64,000 bases of DNA from Macrolepiota albuminosa (GCA_027475525.1 JAMWFC010000034.1:124001-188000), one strand, 5' to 3'; positions 11,446 to 23,225 are shown, numbered from the stretch's first letter. Program-made: numbers and translations. Notes: generated by a model from the sequence alone, not told the origin.

Positions 11446-11698
11446 ATGATGTTTCTCTTTACCCTCCCAAGGATAAACCATGTGCCAAATGATAATAACA
11501 ACTAGCAATTAGATTTACCACTTAGTTATGCATCTCTACAGAGTAAAGTAGGCTAAGGAACTGACGTTATCTATGACTGGAGGACAACTCGGACTCATGA
11601 GTGCCCTCACCTCTGTTTAAATAGACTACAATATCATCAATTGAGGTTACTGCGAATAAGGAGGTTGTGAATCTGTTAGGTTGGAGGTGGTTCTGAGT

Positions 11699-12240
11699 TG
11701 TGATTACCAAGGCCTTAACTGAACAAAGTAGGTTGAGGCTGGGATCAAGGATTGAGTTTTCAATACATACTTGGAGCCCTGATCAAACAAGTGAGGTTAG
11801 AGTGGAGTCTGTATTGGGGGATCAAGGATTGAGTTTTCAATACATACTTGGAGCCCTGATCAAACAAGTGAGGTTAGAGTGGAGTCTGTATTGGGGGTTA
11901 GGGACAAAGCCCCCAAGCCCCCCCCCCCCCCCTCCAACACATCTCCACCCTAACCTCACTTCATCTGGTTAGAGCTCCAAGTATGTATAAGTAACTGTTT
12001 GGTTAGGGCTTCAAGTATGTATATGAGTAACTCAGCTTCTATCTATCATAATCTTACTTTCATTTATGTCTTAGTCTTACTAATGCAGCATATGTTGTTA
12101 ATGAATAGAGAGTTTCACAACAAAAATACTATAATATCAAGAAATGATGCTATAATTCCAAGTTATATATATATATATTACATTAGTACAGTATGAACAA
12201 ATATCAAGTTAGATGCTAAAATATAATAGTTAGTAATAAG
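11699..12240. repeat. Two Helitron 3' ends in tail-to-tail inverted arrangement
   Basis: From 11700 to about 11900 the subterminal repeats read in plus orientation (AAGTGAGGTTAGAGTGGAG). From about 11935 to 12040 they read in minus orientation (CCACCCTAACCTCACTTC). Between them lies a G-run/C-run centre including a run of about 14 C at 11918-11932. The right half belongs to Helitron 2 (minus strand); the left half is the 3' end of another copy or an inverted duplication. A terminal AGCTYGT edge is not visible. Confidence 0.7.
11744..11897. repeat. 77-bp tandem duplication (assembly overlap, no. 3)
   Basis: Positions 11744-11820 are repeated exactly at 11821-11897, within the inverted Helitron repeats. 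Confidence 0.85.
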
Positions 12241-12499
12241 TAGTTGATTGACAATCAAACTTACATTTGTAAACCATTGAGGATTTATTTTTTATTTTTT
12301 ATTTTTTTGGAGTAGTATTTGGTGTGGTGGGGTGGCTGATGCCTTTGGTGTTTCCTTCCCACCTGCTGGTGTTCACCTGAGATTGAAACCAGGTTAGGTT
12401 GTTGCAATAGTGCCTAGTAACAGTTCTCCACAAGGAAATGCTTTTATGCATGGTGTGTGGGGCTCCTGGTCCAGGCAGATAGCTTAGCTTATTCCTTCT

Positions 12500-13900
12500 T
12501 TTTTGTTGGTCCCACTACCCTCTAAAACCCTGCTGTGGCCTATGTATTTGTTCTCTCCCCTACTGATGGACTCTTCAAGGAGAGTCACTACTTATGTATC
12601 AAACACTAGCTCAAACAAAATAGAATTTTCATCCAGTCTTCTATTTGACAGTTTCAAATCTAGTTCAGCCCTGTTTTGCATACACTTATTCCACCTGTTT
12701 CTAATTTCCTTGTTTATATGAGGGAGGTTGCTATTCTGGATTACCCTCTTGCAGTGTAATGTCTAAATTACAGTGGCTCAAAAAAGTGTCCCGATGTTTC
12801 ATAGTTTTTGAAAGATGGCATTGGCATGTAAGATTAGAAGGACCTAAAATTCTGAATAAATCATGTAAAATACTATGGCACTGTAGCTACAGATCTCATC
12901 TAGGATTATGTAATTTGAATCAAGACTGATGGAGTAATAGCCACTTTAAAATATTCACTCATTGGGACACTTTTTTGAGCATCTCTAAGTTTATCTCTAT
13001 TCTACTCAGAAATAAAGAGTAAGTTGCATGTGGGAATATAAACCAAGTCATGTGACCATGTTTAGATATATTTGGGAGTTGTTCAAGCTGGTTGAACCAC
13101 ACCTTGGCCTTTGACTACTATCATAAAAGTTACTCCTCCTGCACAATATTCTGATATTGCTTCTCTTCTTGCTGAAGAGTATTCTCTATACCAGATTGAG
13201 GCTAAAACTGGTCTAGGAAGTCTACTTTTAAGAGAATTGGTAGGGAGGTGTAGGTGGACAAGGAAAACCATTCTAGATGTAGGTACATTGATTTGATAAT
13301 CAGGAATTGGTATAATCATGAGGGACTTTGTGAGGGCTTCCTGTTCAACTTGTGTTTGCTGGGTAACAAGCTGGCTATGACAGCATATACATTTTGTCAT
13401 GGCAGGTATTGTCCTGTTCTTCTTGCCCACATCTCATCTGCCATACTCTATATTACTCCTTGCTCAGGACATGAACACTCCACTATGATATGATTGATGG
13501 ACTCTTCCTTGTTGTTGTGCTTCCAGATATGACACTTTTGTTGCACCCCAGTCAGTCCTGTTGCAAAAGCTATCATAGGGGCAGGGAGTCCCTTGGACCT
13601 TGGAGAGATATAGACTTGGTCATATCTAGGACTGGTAATAAATATGCAAAATATCTCTGCTATTGTTCCTTTAGAATATAGCTGGAGGTCAAAAAAATTT
13701 TCCAGGTTAGCAGCAAGATCCTCTTCTTCTCTACCCTCCTCTGTTCTCAGCACTGGCTGTTCTTTCAGTAGGTTCCACTTGGTTGGGAGGGTGTTGATTA
13801 TCTCTTTAGCCCTCATCACACATGATTTTAGATGTAGGCATCCTACTTCATCTTCCAGTTCCATACATTCACCACATTTGTATTCATTAGTATCTTGGTG
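12500..13900 (-). pseudogene. LINE C-terminal coding remnant
   Basis: Minus-strand peptides match the C-terminal part of Agaricomycete LINE polyproteins as I remember them. LHLKSCVMRAKEIINTL...EEDLAANLENFF precedes a short remnant where RNase H should be. Next come CHIWKHNNKEESINHIIVEC (nt 13530-13465 region), the conserved Cys-His finger, and then NRWNKCMQNRAELDLKLSNRR near 12650. Many stops are present and the RNase H core seems deleted. It is not functional. Confidence 0.65.
12771..12985. mobile_element. MITE of Tc1/mariner type
   Basis: Terminal inverted repeats of about 25 bp begin CAGTGGCTCAAAAAAGTGTC on the left and read GAGATGCTCAAAAAAGTGTC from the right. Both sides carry TA (12769-12770 and 12986-12987), the mariner target. 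The interior of 215 bp has no ORF. It lies inside the LINE remnant, so it is younger than that insertion. Confidence 0.75.
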
Positions 13901-13928
13901 CTCAGGTCTTGTATGTTTGTGAAGATTT

Positions 13929-15345
13929 TTTGATATACATTATTTGCAGTTGTTTTTGATGTATTTTCTTTTGACAAAATCATTTTGATATGATCTCCTG
14001 ATGTGCATTGAAAAAGTGCAACATATAGTTGGCTATATATAAAAGCAGATGATCACAGGTCCAATCCAACATGTTTAACTGATTGCCCTTGAGACTTGTT
14101 GATAGTCATAGCAAAGGCCAATCAAATTGGAAACTATCTCCTGTGTAATGATATAGGCAAATCTTCTTCAGAGGCATCTAGATTGATCCTTGAAACCAAA
14201 ATAGTTGAACCTGCAAACTTAGCATTTCCACTAATAGTACAACATCTGAGGACTCTGGTGCTAATATGAGTGGCGATCATTCTTGTTCTATTGCAAAGTC
14301 CTTTGGTTGTATCCAGATTTCTGAAGGGCATGATAGGAACTCCAATCTTCAAAAGTAGTTTAGCCAAAGGCAAACTACTGGTTTTCAAAGAGTTGAGATA
14401 TTCTACAGGATATAATGCAAGGCCATCAGGTTTTCTGTTTCCAGACAAAACAAAATCTGCACTCTGTAAGATCCTTTCTTCCTCTGAATACCTCTCTAGA
14501 ACTTCTGAATTAGTCTTCTCTATATCAGAGTTATTGCCAAAGAGAATAGTCTGGTCCAGGTAATACTGATTATTTTGAGGATGACCAATATCAGGATATG
14601 TGGAAGAAATCAATCCAGTAATAGAATTGTCATCACAGATTATCTTTTCAGGCAGTTTGACTTTTTCTCCAAGTCTTAGATTTTTCTCTGCACCAACATC
14701 CAACAACTAAGCTGCATGAGCAATATTCTCTGCAGTCTGATCCAATCTCATATTTTGGACCAAGTAGTGGACTTGAATATGATTCTAAAGTCAGCCCCTT
14801 TTGAGTGAAGCACCAATCATCTGCTACCTAAGTCTATGTGGAACTATTAAAAGAGTTTGTCTAAAGTCCCCTCCAAAAACCACAGTAACTCCACCAAAGG
14901 AAATATCATTATTGACAATGTCTCTAAAGCCATGATCTACAGAATCAATGGCATTTTTGTGTTGCATTGGAACTTTATCTCAAATAACAACTTTGGTGTG
15001 GAGTATGAGCTATGATAACTAGGTTCCTCTCTTAATATTGGCAATGGATGTATCAAGAGCAGAAATGGAAATTTTGAACCTTGAATGAGCTGTCCTACCC
15101 TCTTCCAACAATAAAGCAGCAATCCCAGATGATGCTACACATAATGCAATATCTCTATTGAAACAAATAGCAGCAGCCAGAGTATTGCAGACAAAGGTTT
15201 TGCCACATCCTCCAGCACTGTGAATAAATAATATCCTGCCCAAATTGTTGTTTACAGAGTCTATGACAGCATTAAAAGTCTCCAGTTGTTCTACATTGAA
15301 TTTGGCCTTGTTTTCCTCTACTCTTTGCTTGCTTTTTAACACCAA
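13929..15345 (-). pseudogene. Helitron 2 PIF1-type helicase fragment
   Basis: Readable blocks are MLDVGAEKNLRLGEK to LDASEEDLPISLHRR (14706-14134) and the Walker A block SAGGCGKTFVCNTL (near 15200). Between 14710 and 15010 the sequence aligns with Walker B and the GGDFRQ motif but is broken by stops. The C-terminal INKSQGQS-type text continues, damaged, to 13929. It stops at 15345 just after VEENKAKF. Confidence 0.8.
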
Positions 15346-16860
15346 GTGGTACTGCAGCTGCAGGTCTATCTATCAAAGTTTTTTAAAAAAAATAAAGGAA
15401 AAGATGATAAAATACCTGATGATTCTAAAGAAGATTATTCTGTTATAATGACTGTTGCTAAAAGAAGTAATCTGTTTGAAAGATTTAAAAGTGTTATAAT
15501 GCTTCTTATTGATGAAGTATCTCTGCTTAGCTGTCATTTATTATCAGATGTAGATTGCTCTTTACAAATAGTAAAAAGTAATAATAAACTAGTTGATGGA
15601 ATTTTAGTCATTTTTTCAGGTAATTTTTATCAATATCCACCTGTTGGAGGAACTTCTTTGTATAAACCTATAACAAATTCTACTAATATGTCTTCTTAGC
15701 AATTATTGACTCATCTTGGTCAGTTAGTATGACAATCAGTCACTAAAGTAGTAAACTTGGAAGAGCAATAGCACATGAAAAAAGATCCTGAATATGCTGC
15801 AGCTGTTAATCTTTGGAAAATCCAGATAAATTAAATATGAGTTTTAATAATAGACAATATTCAACTGCAATAGTGCAAACTCACAATCTTTATTAGGCTA
15901 TAAATTTCCAAAAAGCAAAATCAATTGCTCAAAGTAACATTGATATTTATGCTGCAAATAACACAGTAAAGAAAAACAATATCAGAGCCTGCTAGATCTG
16001 AACTTTTAAAACTAAATGTTTTTAAGTTTGCTAGTGAAGATGCTTTATCTGGTTTTTTTCTTTTATATATAAGAATGTCTGTTATTCTGTGCAAACAAAA
16101 TCTATCTACTGAATTAGATATTACTAATAGTGCTCATGAAATATTGAAGAAATATGATATTGAAACTTGTTCATCAGGTTATACTTATTGTACTGGTGCA
16201 TTTATTAAATTTTAAAAAAGCAAAGTATTTCTTTCAAATCTGCCTAATCAGTATTTTCCAATTGAATCTTCATTCTGGAAATTTCAACATTCAGTACAAT
16301 TAGAAATAATAAAAAACAAAAAAATATCAATCATGTGCTATCAATTGCCTTTTCAACCTGCTTTTGCTATTACAGGACATGCTGCACAAGAAAAAAGTCT
16401 TCCACATATTTTAGGTTGGTTACATCTTGAAGGTTTTGATGTCTATATAAAAGCATCTAGAGCTACTACTTATGAAGATCTAGCTATAGTTCAAAAAGTC
16501 ATTTTAAAAAATCTTAATCAAAAGTTGCCATCTGACTTAATTATTGAGATACAAAGGCATGAAATTATGGAGCACAATACACTTATTAGATATGAATTCA
16601 AAAAGAGTTTTATTAGAGTTGAATCTGGTCCTGAAGGTGAAGATAAACATTTAAGAAAATCTTTAAATATTAATATTAAATTATCTACTTATTCTTAACA
16701 ATATTCTGATAATATTCAAAATACTCAAGATCAGTGCAAAAGAAAAGTAGATGCAGGCAATAATAATAAAAGCAAAAAGAGATCTGCATCACATAATTTA
16801 TGCTGTGATTTCATTTTGCACAAAATATTAAAGTTAGATTCTGATAAAAGTACTAATTCT
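15346..16860 (+). pseudogene. PIF1-like helicase of a second, non-Helitron-type family
   Basis: The plus strand encodes LLIDEVSLLSCHLLSDVD with IFSGNFYQYPPVGGTSLYKP (Walker B and motif III), then VNLEEQ*HMKKDPEYAAAV, ELLKLNVFKFASEDALSGF, and finally LPFQPAFAITGHAAQEKSLP (near 16350), ending in RHEIMEHNTLIRYEF. The order matches a multicopy Agaricomycete helicase family in which QYPPVGGTPLY and QPAFAVTGHSAQGKTLP are typical. At least eight stops interrupt it and Walker A is missing at the left edge. It is very AT-rich. It abuts Helitron 2 exactly where that element breaks, in opposite orientation. Confidence 0.7.
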
Positions 16861-16869
16861 ATATAGCAT

Positions 16870-17893
16870 ATTATTTCAAAAGAATGCTCATAGAATAGTA
16901 TAAATTGGTCATGTGCCTATAATTCTATACTTATGTTTTTTATTGCACTTATCTTCAAATGAATAATGAAAATCAAAATATTTGAAGCTGCTCTAATGAA
17001 ACTTGCAAAAGTATATTCTTTAGTCTTATATAAGTGACTGAAAGTTGTTTGTATGTTAAATTTATATTTATATGCTCATAAGATAATAATAGCATTGTAC
17101 ATTACTTGTATAATATGATATGAATAAGTGGCCACTAGTGTAATATGAGTAAAGAGCTGATTTGAGGTAGTTATAATGCTGTGGTTGAGAGTGTCCTGAT
17201 TATTGGCATGCTAATATTATTGTTGAAAGCAATTGGGTCAATATATATATTTGTATAAACAATGGCCTCTCAGATCCAATAAACTTTCACATTACAATGT
17301 TTGATCTTGCTGTAGCCATCCAAGTTCTTGGTTAGTGCAGCAGAGTAGGGCATCACAATAGTATATGTTATATATTGTATGGAAGCTTACTTTGTGCTGT
17401 ATCGCAGTCTCCACAGTGCCATAGCTGCAGACATGTCACAATATGGTGTACAACATAGTCCAATAAATCAATAAAAGATGGGCACACACGTGCACATGCA
17501 GGCCTGGCAAAAGTTAGCAGACACCAGCAGACATCAACATATATGCAGATATCAGCAAATGTTAACATCTATCAGCAGCTGCCAGCAGGCATCAGTCTAC
17601 AAGTAAAAATCTCCTCTGTTAGCAGATGTCATAGCATGAGTAAACTCTCCTTGAGGTTTCCCACTTCTTTCTTCTTTCCTTTCCTCCCTGCAACAGCTTG
17701 AGGCTATGTGCCTCCTCTTCCTTCTTTTTCCCACTTCTGACACTAGTATACATCTATAAAAGGGCCTTGCAGACCTATACAGGCCTATGCAAGCTACCAG
17801 CAGATATTCATGCAGATCTATATTGATCTACTCAAACCTATGCAAGCCCACAGAGGCTAGTTGGATCAAAAAAAGGAATTCTACATCTTGTTC
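16870..17893. other. Non-coding, old repeat debris
   Basis: No coding or RNA gene was recognised. The stretch at 17140-17360 holds a TG...CACA-bounded segment with AATAAA (17278) and may be an LTR, but I cannot find its partner. Around 17510-17610 words such as CAGCAG and CATCAG recur. A TATAAAAGG box at 17755-17763 sits 136 bp before the solo LTR at 17899. Confidence 0.35.
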
Positions 17894-17898
17894 TTCAT

Positions 17899-18604
17899 TG
17901 TTACGACCCCTCCCCTCCAGATCCACCCTGGAACACCCCCGGAACACCATCCAGGACCCTCCCTCTGACCCCACAAGACACGCCCCGCCACACGACCACC
18001 GACACCACCATCAGCCACCATCAGCCCTGATCAACGATCAGATCACGCGACTCACTTCTGGCCATCATACATCACGCATCGCAGCTTCCTCCATGCCAAT
18101 TGATCGCACGCTCCACCCACGTGATCCAAGTGTACAGTCCCTGCCCGCTACTCAATGGCTCCCAGAACCCATCCCAGAGACCCTGGAACACCGAGACCTG
18201 GTCCCGTAGTACTTATAGCGTAGTCCCCCATTGTATTCGATAGTCTTGATATTACATTGCATTACTTGGATTGTTGCGTGCCCTCTGCTTGACTGGTACA
18301 CATTGACTGGCACGCTTGAATACTTGCGTGCTCTAAGATTGGTATGCACTTCGCGACTTTAATTTGCTAACTTGGTCTCGTCTTAGAACCTCCAGTTTGC
18401 GACTCGACCCCCACCTGAATCCCCCAGCTACACACAACCCAAAATTCCCGGACCGAGTCCCCTCTCCTGGAATTGCCCCTGTCCACGTCTTGAACCCCGG
18501 AGTCCTAGCCCCGGAGTTTCAGACACCCGAGTATCTGTAGGTCAAGTCCGCATTGTAAGGGCGATTGCTTTCCCGGAAAGCCTCCGACTCAGCAGATCCT
18601 GACA
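17899..18604 (+). mobile_element. Young solo LTR, TGTTACGACC family (Gypsy-type)
   Basis: A 706-bp unit begins TGTTACGACCCC and ends AGATCCTGACA. It is flanked by a perfect 5-bp target duplication TTCAT (17894-17898 and 18605-18609). It is rich in CpG, unlike its surroundings, so it inserted recently. The orientation is arbitrary. A 140-codon open frame inside (17787-18209) crosses the LTR border and is not a gene. An old, CpG-depleted copy of the same LTR lies at 26487-28292. Confidence 0.9.
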
Positions 18605-18609
18605 TTCAT

Positions 18610-19239
18610 GTCTGTGGAGGAAATCAAATCCCTGGCCTTGAAGAAGCCTCTAGCAGCAAAATGCACTGACAATTTAACCATTGCACCACAGATCTGTTAC
18701 TAACAGATAAAGTCAAAGATCAGATAACACAATGAACAGTAGCCTCTTTATGTTCTCACAAATCCTCACATAGATAATTAGAGGTGGAAGGAGGGTGGCA
18801 TACTTCTCAAAAGAGTTTTCGTAGCTTGAAAGGGGTGTTGGCATCAGCTGCCATTAGCTGGCTATTAGCTGGCATCTATCAGAATCCATCAGCAGCTGTT
18901 GAGACCCACTAGCATTTATCAGCATCCATTGTACTGTACATCTGTCAGCATTTATCAGCTATCTGCTGGCATATGTTGTAATCCATGAGCATCCATCAGC
19001 AACCTTAAGAAACTCCTGACATTGTCTAGCATTTGCTGGAATTAGAGCAGGAGAGAAGAAAAGAAGGTGCATAGGTGTTTGCCATATGGAGTGGTGTCTG
19101 AAAGAGTGTGGAGGGTAGCAGAAGAGGAATGGAGAGAGGTGTGAGTGTCTGCTGACATGCCAGTGTATGTAGCAGATATTGGATGTCAGGTCAGGAAGAA
19201 GAAGGGAAGTAGAGTGCATGTAGCAGACAGTGGTGGTAT
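18610..19239. repeat. CATCAGCA-rich low-complexity stretch
   Basis: Words such as CATCAGCA, TTAGCTGGC and ATCAGCATC recur between about 18840 and 19010. No gene was recognised. The rest is non-coding. Confidence 0.4.
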
Positions 19240-21057
19240 TGATAATGCCAACTGTGGTTGGGTGTGCTAAATTTTACGCAGTACAATGCCATTTCTAGCA
19301 CCTGGCATGTGTAGTGTATAAGGAGTTCTGACAGAGTCTCTGGTATGCTTGAGCAAACATGATAAAATGGCATGCTAGATAATAGCACCTTAGATGCTAC
19401 CTAGCACATTATAAGCACTATAGTTTAGGCAAAGATATTGGAAAGAAAAAGAATAGTTCAACACAATGTGCCCATAAATGGCACTATAAACAATAAAGAC
19501 AAGGCTAGTGCCCAACTTAGTAATAAAGTCAGATCAAGCTAGTGCAATTTGAACTCTGAATGTAACTAAATGCTCAAGGGATTACAATCCATTGTTATAT
19601 ACATGTGAAGTAGCTATCCTTTATACTATGCACTACTATATTTCTAAGATAAGTTCATTTGCAGCGCTACTAATTAGTGCCTCTCCTCATAGTTACAGTT
19701 AATGGCAACCTGTTAATGGCAACTGGCAGTACATGAATAACAGTGATGATGCCAACTGTAGTTGGATGCACTGGACGTTACGCAGTATAACACCATCTCC
19801 AGCACCTGGCATACAGTCCTGGTATGCTCAAGTAGATGTGATAAGATAATGTACTAGATGATAGCATCTCAGATGCTACCTAGAAAACTATAAGCACTAT
19901 AGTTTAGGCAAAAATATTGAAAAGAGAAAGAATAGTGCAGTGTAATGTGCTTATAAATGGCACTGTAAATGACAACAATGATAAAGACAAGGCTAGTACC
20001 CAACTTAGTGATAAAGTTAGATCAAGCTAGTGCAATTTGAATGCTGAATGTAACTAGGTGCTCAAAGAGTTATGATTTGTTGTTATATACATGTGAAGTA
20101 GCTATCTTTTATACTATGCACTATTGTATTTCCAAGATGAGTCTATTTGCAGCGCTACCAATTAGCACCTCTCCTCATAGTCCCAGCTAACAGCAACCTG
20201 TTGATGGCAATTGGCAATATATAAATAATGGCAACCAATGGCATTATAGCCTATTGGCTATGACAATTATGAACTAACTCAGAATTGTATAAGTCTGCTC
20301 ACTTTTTAGTATGATTCTGATTGGCTAGGCTTCTCTGAAGTATGGTTGAAAAATTGACAAACATCATGAGCACTAATGTTGGCACTAAATGTTGTATCAA
20401 TTTCTAATAAGTCAAAATATTAGGCTTGAATATATCCTGCCATCGTCATTGATTCTTTAGATTTTTGATAGAGATGCCTCATCAAATAGCAGTGCCTAAA
20501 GCTAACCCTTTTCAGAATTGATTGGAATTTGGTCAGAGTCACCTCTCTACTGTTGTGCTAGTGCTATGAGTCCTGAGCCGATGAATAGTATATGCTGAAA
20601 GACTGATAATTATTGGATAAGACTGATAAATAAAATTTGTAGTGGGGTGCTAAAGTCAAAAATGTCCTGAGTCCAAAAAGATTATTAGAATTGCTAGTAT
20701 GTCAAATGTTGGTAAGCCTATAATGTCTCTTGATGCACTCAGCCTGAGTAGAAGCCTATCAATGGCAACTAATAACATTATAGCTCATTAGCTATGATGA
20801 CTCTAAACTGATATAAAATTGTATGAGTTTGCTTACTTTTTAATGTAATTCTGATTGGCCAGGCCTTTTTGGAGTATGGTCAGAAAATACTTGACAGACA
20901 CTATGAGTGGGATGAGACTAATAAGTAAAAGCCTGTAATAGAGCACCAAAGTCAGAGATGTCCTGAGTTCAAAAAGATCACTAGAGTCTCTAGTAGATCA
21001 AGTATTAGTAGGCCTATAGTGTCTCTTGATGTGCTTAGCCTGAGTAGAAGCTTATCA
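19240..21057 (+). mobile_element. Solo LTR copy A, TGATRATGCC family, split by copy B
   Basis: Copy A occupies 19240-19743 and 20762-21057. Its start (TGATAATGCCAACTGTGG) and end (AGAAGCTTATCA) match the family. The outer flanks GTAT (19236-19239) and GCAT (21058-21061) are a 4-bp target duplication with one transition. The order of the two halves is that of an intact copy once B is removed. Confidence 0.8.
19744..20761 (+). mobile_element. Solo LTR copy B, nested in copy A
   Basis: The unit starts TGATGATGCCAACTG and ends GAAGCCTATCA. It interrupts copy A at AATAATGGCAACT of the family consensus, so the target duplication was probably ATGG, now ACAG on the left and ATGG on the right. Like the other copies it contains CAGTATAACACC near its start and AGCCTGAGTAGAAGCC at its end. 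No ORF. Confidence 0.8.
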
Positions 21058-21376
21058 GCATGTGAGGTAGTGTGGGAAGTAGAGAAGATAGCATTGGAAA
21101 AAAAGAGAAGGAAGGGTAAAAGGAAAATGCATGAGTGTCTACTGTCCACTGGCATGTCAGGCAGATGGTAGCAGATGTCAGCATGTGAACTAGCTGATGT
21201 CTAAAGAAATCTTCCTGTATAAAAATGACAAATATTTTAATAGAGAAGATGCTGGGTTGAAAGAGAAAAAACAAGTCCAGTGGACCTGTAACCTGTCTAT
21301 GAGCAGATGAATAAATTAAATAAATCTACTGAGATAGTGTCTTTTGACCAATCTATGTGTATATCATAAAGTTGCA

Positions 21377-21460
21377 ATAAGTCCCAGTAGTTTAGTAGAA
21401 TATTTGTCAATTAATATTCCATATTGTGTACAGCAGTGAGTTTGACTTTCTCTAGTCTAT
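21377..21460 (+). repeat. tRNA-like SINE fragment 1
   Basis: GTAGTTTAGTAGAATAT (A-box-like) is followed about 45 nt later by GAGTTTGACTTTCTCTAG (B-box-like). It is the most diverged of five such repeats between 21.3 and 23.5 kb. No paired cloverleaf is left. Confidence 0.4.
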
Positions 21461-21471
21461 CTTAATGACAT

Positions 21472-22527
21472 TGATAATGCCAACTATGGTTGGGTGCACT
21501 AGACATTACACAGTACAACACTGTCTCCAGCATTTGGCATGTGTAATTGTAAGAAGTTCTGACAGAGTCCCAGTGTGCTCAAGCAAATATAATAAAATGA
21601 CACACTAGACAATATTGCTTCAGATGCTATCTAACAAACTATGAGCACTAAAGCTTAGACAAAGATATAGAAAAAAAAAAGAATAGTGCAACATAATGTG
21701 CCTGTAGATGGCACTGTAAACAATAAAGACGATAAAGACAAAGCTAATGTCCAACTTAGTGACAAAGTCAAGGCAGGCTAGCATGATTTGAATGCTGAGT
21801 GTAAGTTGGTGTCTTTAAAGAGTTACAATTTGTTGTTATATACATATATAGTAGCTATTTTTTATACTATATGCTATTGCATTTCTAAGATAAGTCCATT
21901 CATAGTGCTACTAATTAGTACCTCTTCTTGTGATTCTAGCTAATGGTGGCATGTCAACAGCAACCAACAGCACATGGATGACGGCAACTAACAGTGTTAT
22001 AGCCTATTAGATATGGCAACTCTAAATTGACTTAAAATTGTATAAGTCTGCTTACTTTCCTGATTGGCCAGGCCACTCTGGGATATGGTTAAAAAATCCT
22101 TGACAGATGCTATAAGCACTAATGTTGGCACTAACCATTGTATCAATTTTTGATAAGTCAAAATGTTGGGCTTGAGTATATCCTATGCCGTTGTTATTAA
22201 TTCTTTAGACTTCTAATTGAGATGCCATGTCAAATGGCAGCACCTAATGCTAACCTCTTCTGGAAGTGATTGAAGTTTGGTCAGAGTTACCTCTCTGCTA
22301 TTGTGCTAGCATTATGAATTCTAAGCCTCCTAAATTTTTAAAGTCAACAGATAGTGTGTGCTGAAAGACTGGTAAATGTTAAATAAGGCTGATAAGTAAA
22401 GCTTGCAACAGAGCACCAAAGCCAACAATATCCTGAGTCTCAGAAGATTGCTAGAGTCTCTAGTATGTCAAATGTTAGTAATTCTATAATGTCTCTTGAT
22501 GTGCTTAGCCTGAGTAGAAGCCTATCA
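21472..22527 (+). mobile_element. Solo LTR copy C, TGATRATGCC family
   Basis: A 1,056-bp unit starting TGATAATGCCAACTATGG and ending GAAGCCTATCA, with a perfect 4-bp target duplication ACAT at 21468-21471 and 22528-22531. CpG-poor, no ORF. Confidence 0.9.
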
Positions 22528-22591
22528 ACATCTAATAGTGTCTTTTTATATACCTGTATTTTTGCACTATATGTACACTGTACTGACTTGT

Positions 22592-22677
22592 AGTAAGCCC
22601 CTGTAGTCTAGTGGAATATTGATAAATTGATATTTCATATTATGCACAAGAGAAGGATTTGACTCCTTCTAGTGCAC
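22592..22677 (+). repeat. tRNA-like SINE fragment 2
   Basis: AGTAAGCCCCTGTAGTCTAG with GTGG completes an A-box-like start; AGGATTTGACTCCTTCTAG is the B-box-like part. The arms CTTGTAG/CTAGTG are reminiscent of tRNA acceptor pairing but not a functional tRNA. Confidence 0.5.
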
Positions 22678-22911
22678 ATAATAGCAGATAGGCTGCTGAT
22701 GTCTGCTAGTGTCATTTATTGTTCTGTTCAAAACTCTAGAGATTACTTAAGAAGTTTAGAATAGATGGACTTGCACCTGTGACAAGCTTTTCCAGTAATT
22801 TCTGGAATTTTAAATAGATCAAATGAATGACACAAGCAGACTTTAGCAGATGTTAGTTTATAGCAGCAGATATCAGTGCCATCTAAAGAAATCTTTCTAA
22901 TCTTATACTTA

Positions 22912-22996
22912 TAGTAAGCCCTTGTAGTCTAGTGGAGTATATATAAATTACTATATATTGGGCATAAAAGGTGGGTTTGATTCCCTCCAGAGCCAT
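22912..22996 (+). repeat. tRNA-like SINE fragment 3
   Basis: AGTAAGCCCTTGTAGTCTAG and GTGGGTTTGATTCCCTCCAG mark the two boxes. The B box (GGTTTGATTCC) is the closest of the five to a genuine tRNA T arm. Confidence 0.5.
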
Positions 22997-23080
22997 TGAA
23001 GTAAGTACCTCTTGTGCTGTTTTGGACCAAATGATATATAATGGTGTCTTTTGATTTGTTGAACTAAATTCTATTTGACC

Positions 23081-23225
23081 AGCTTTGTAGTCTAGTGAAA
23101 TCTTTGTAAATCAATATTCCCTCTAGTGCACAATAGATAGGTTTGACTCCTCTTACTGCATCTGTTAAAACTAACCTTTAAGTTTTTGACCTGCTTAGCT
23201 AATATTAGTTACTAATGCACTCTGA
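23081..23225 (+). repeat. tRNA-like SINE fragment 4, with tail
   Basis: The head has GTAGTCTAGTG and AGGTTTGACTCC. A tail reading TTTTTGACCTGCTTAGCTAA follows, and the same tail follows fragment 5. A shared non-tRNA body after a tRNA-like head is the layout of a SINE. Confidence 0.55.

Larger units (their letters stand above)
12287..13920 (-). mobile_element. 5'-truncated Tad1-like LINE inserted in Helitron 2
   Basis: The insert starts on the plus strand with a T/A-rich tract (a degenerate poly(A) tail on the minus strand). It splits the Helitron tail, which is continuous at the matching point in Helitrons 1 and 3. A target duplication is visible: GAGGATTT at 12279-12286 and GAAGATTT at 13921-13928, one transition apart. 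These are the hallmarks of target-primed reverse transcription. Confidence 0.7.
11699..15345 (-). mobile_element. Helitron 2, truncated copy
   Basis: This minus-strand Helitron retains the 3' repeats, the tail sequence around 12262-12286 (CATTTGTAAACCATT in reverse sense) and the C-terminal and central helicase. It is interrupted by a LINE at 12287-13920 and stops abruptly at 15345 inside the sequence just upstream of the helicase Walker A region. The Rep domain, zinc finger and 5' end are missing. It resembles Helitron 3 more than Helitron 1 in the readable helicase stretches. Confidence 0.75.

Noticed and set aside
17787..18209. 140-codon plus-strand open frame
   Set aside because: It starts outside and ends inside a solo LTR with clear borders and target duplication; its Pro/His-rich text is LTR sequence.
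22592..22996. Possible functional tRNA genes
   Set aside because: A- and B-box words are present, but no 7-bp acceptor stem or anticodon arm pairs properly and the units are multicopy and diverged.
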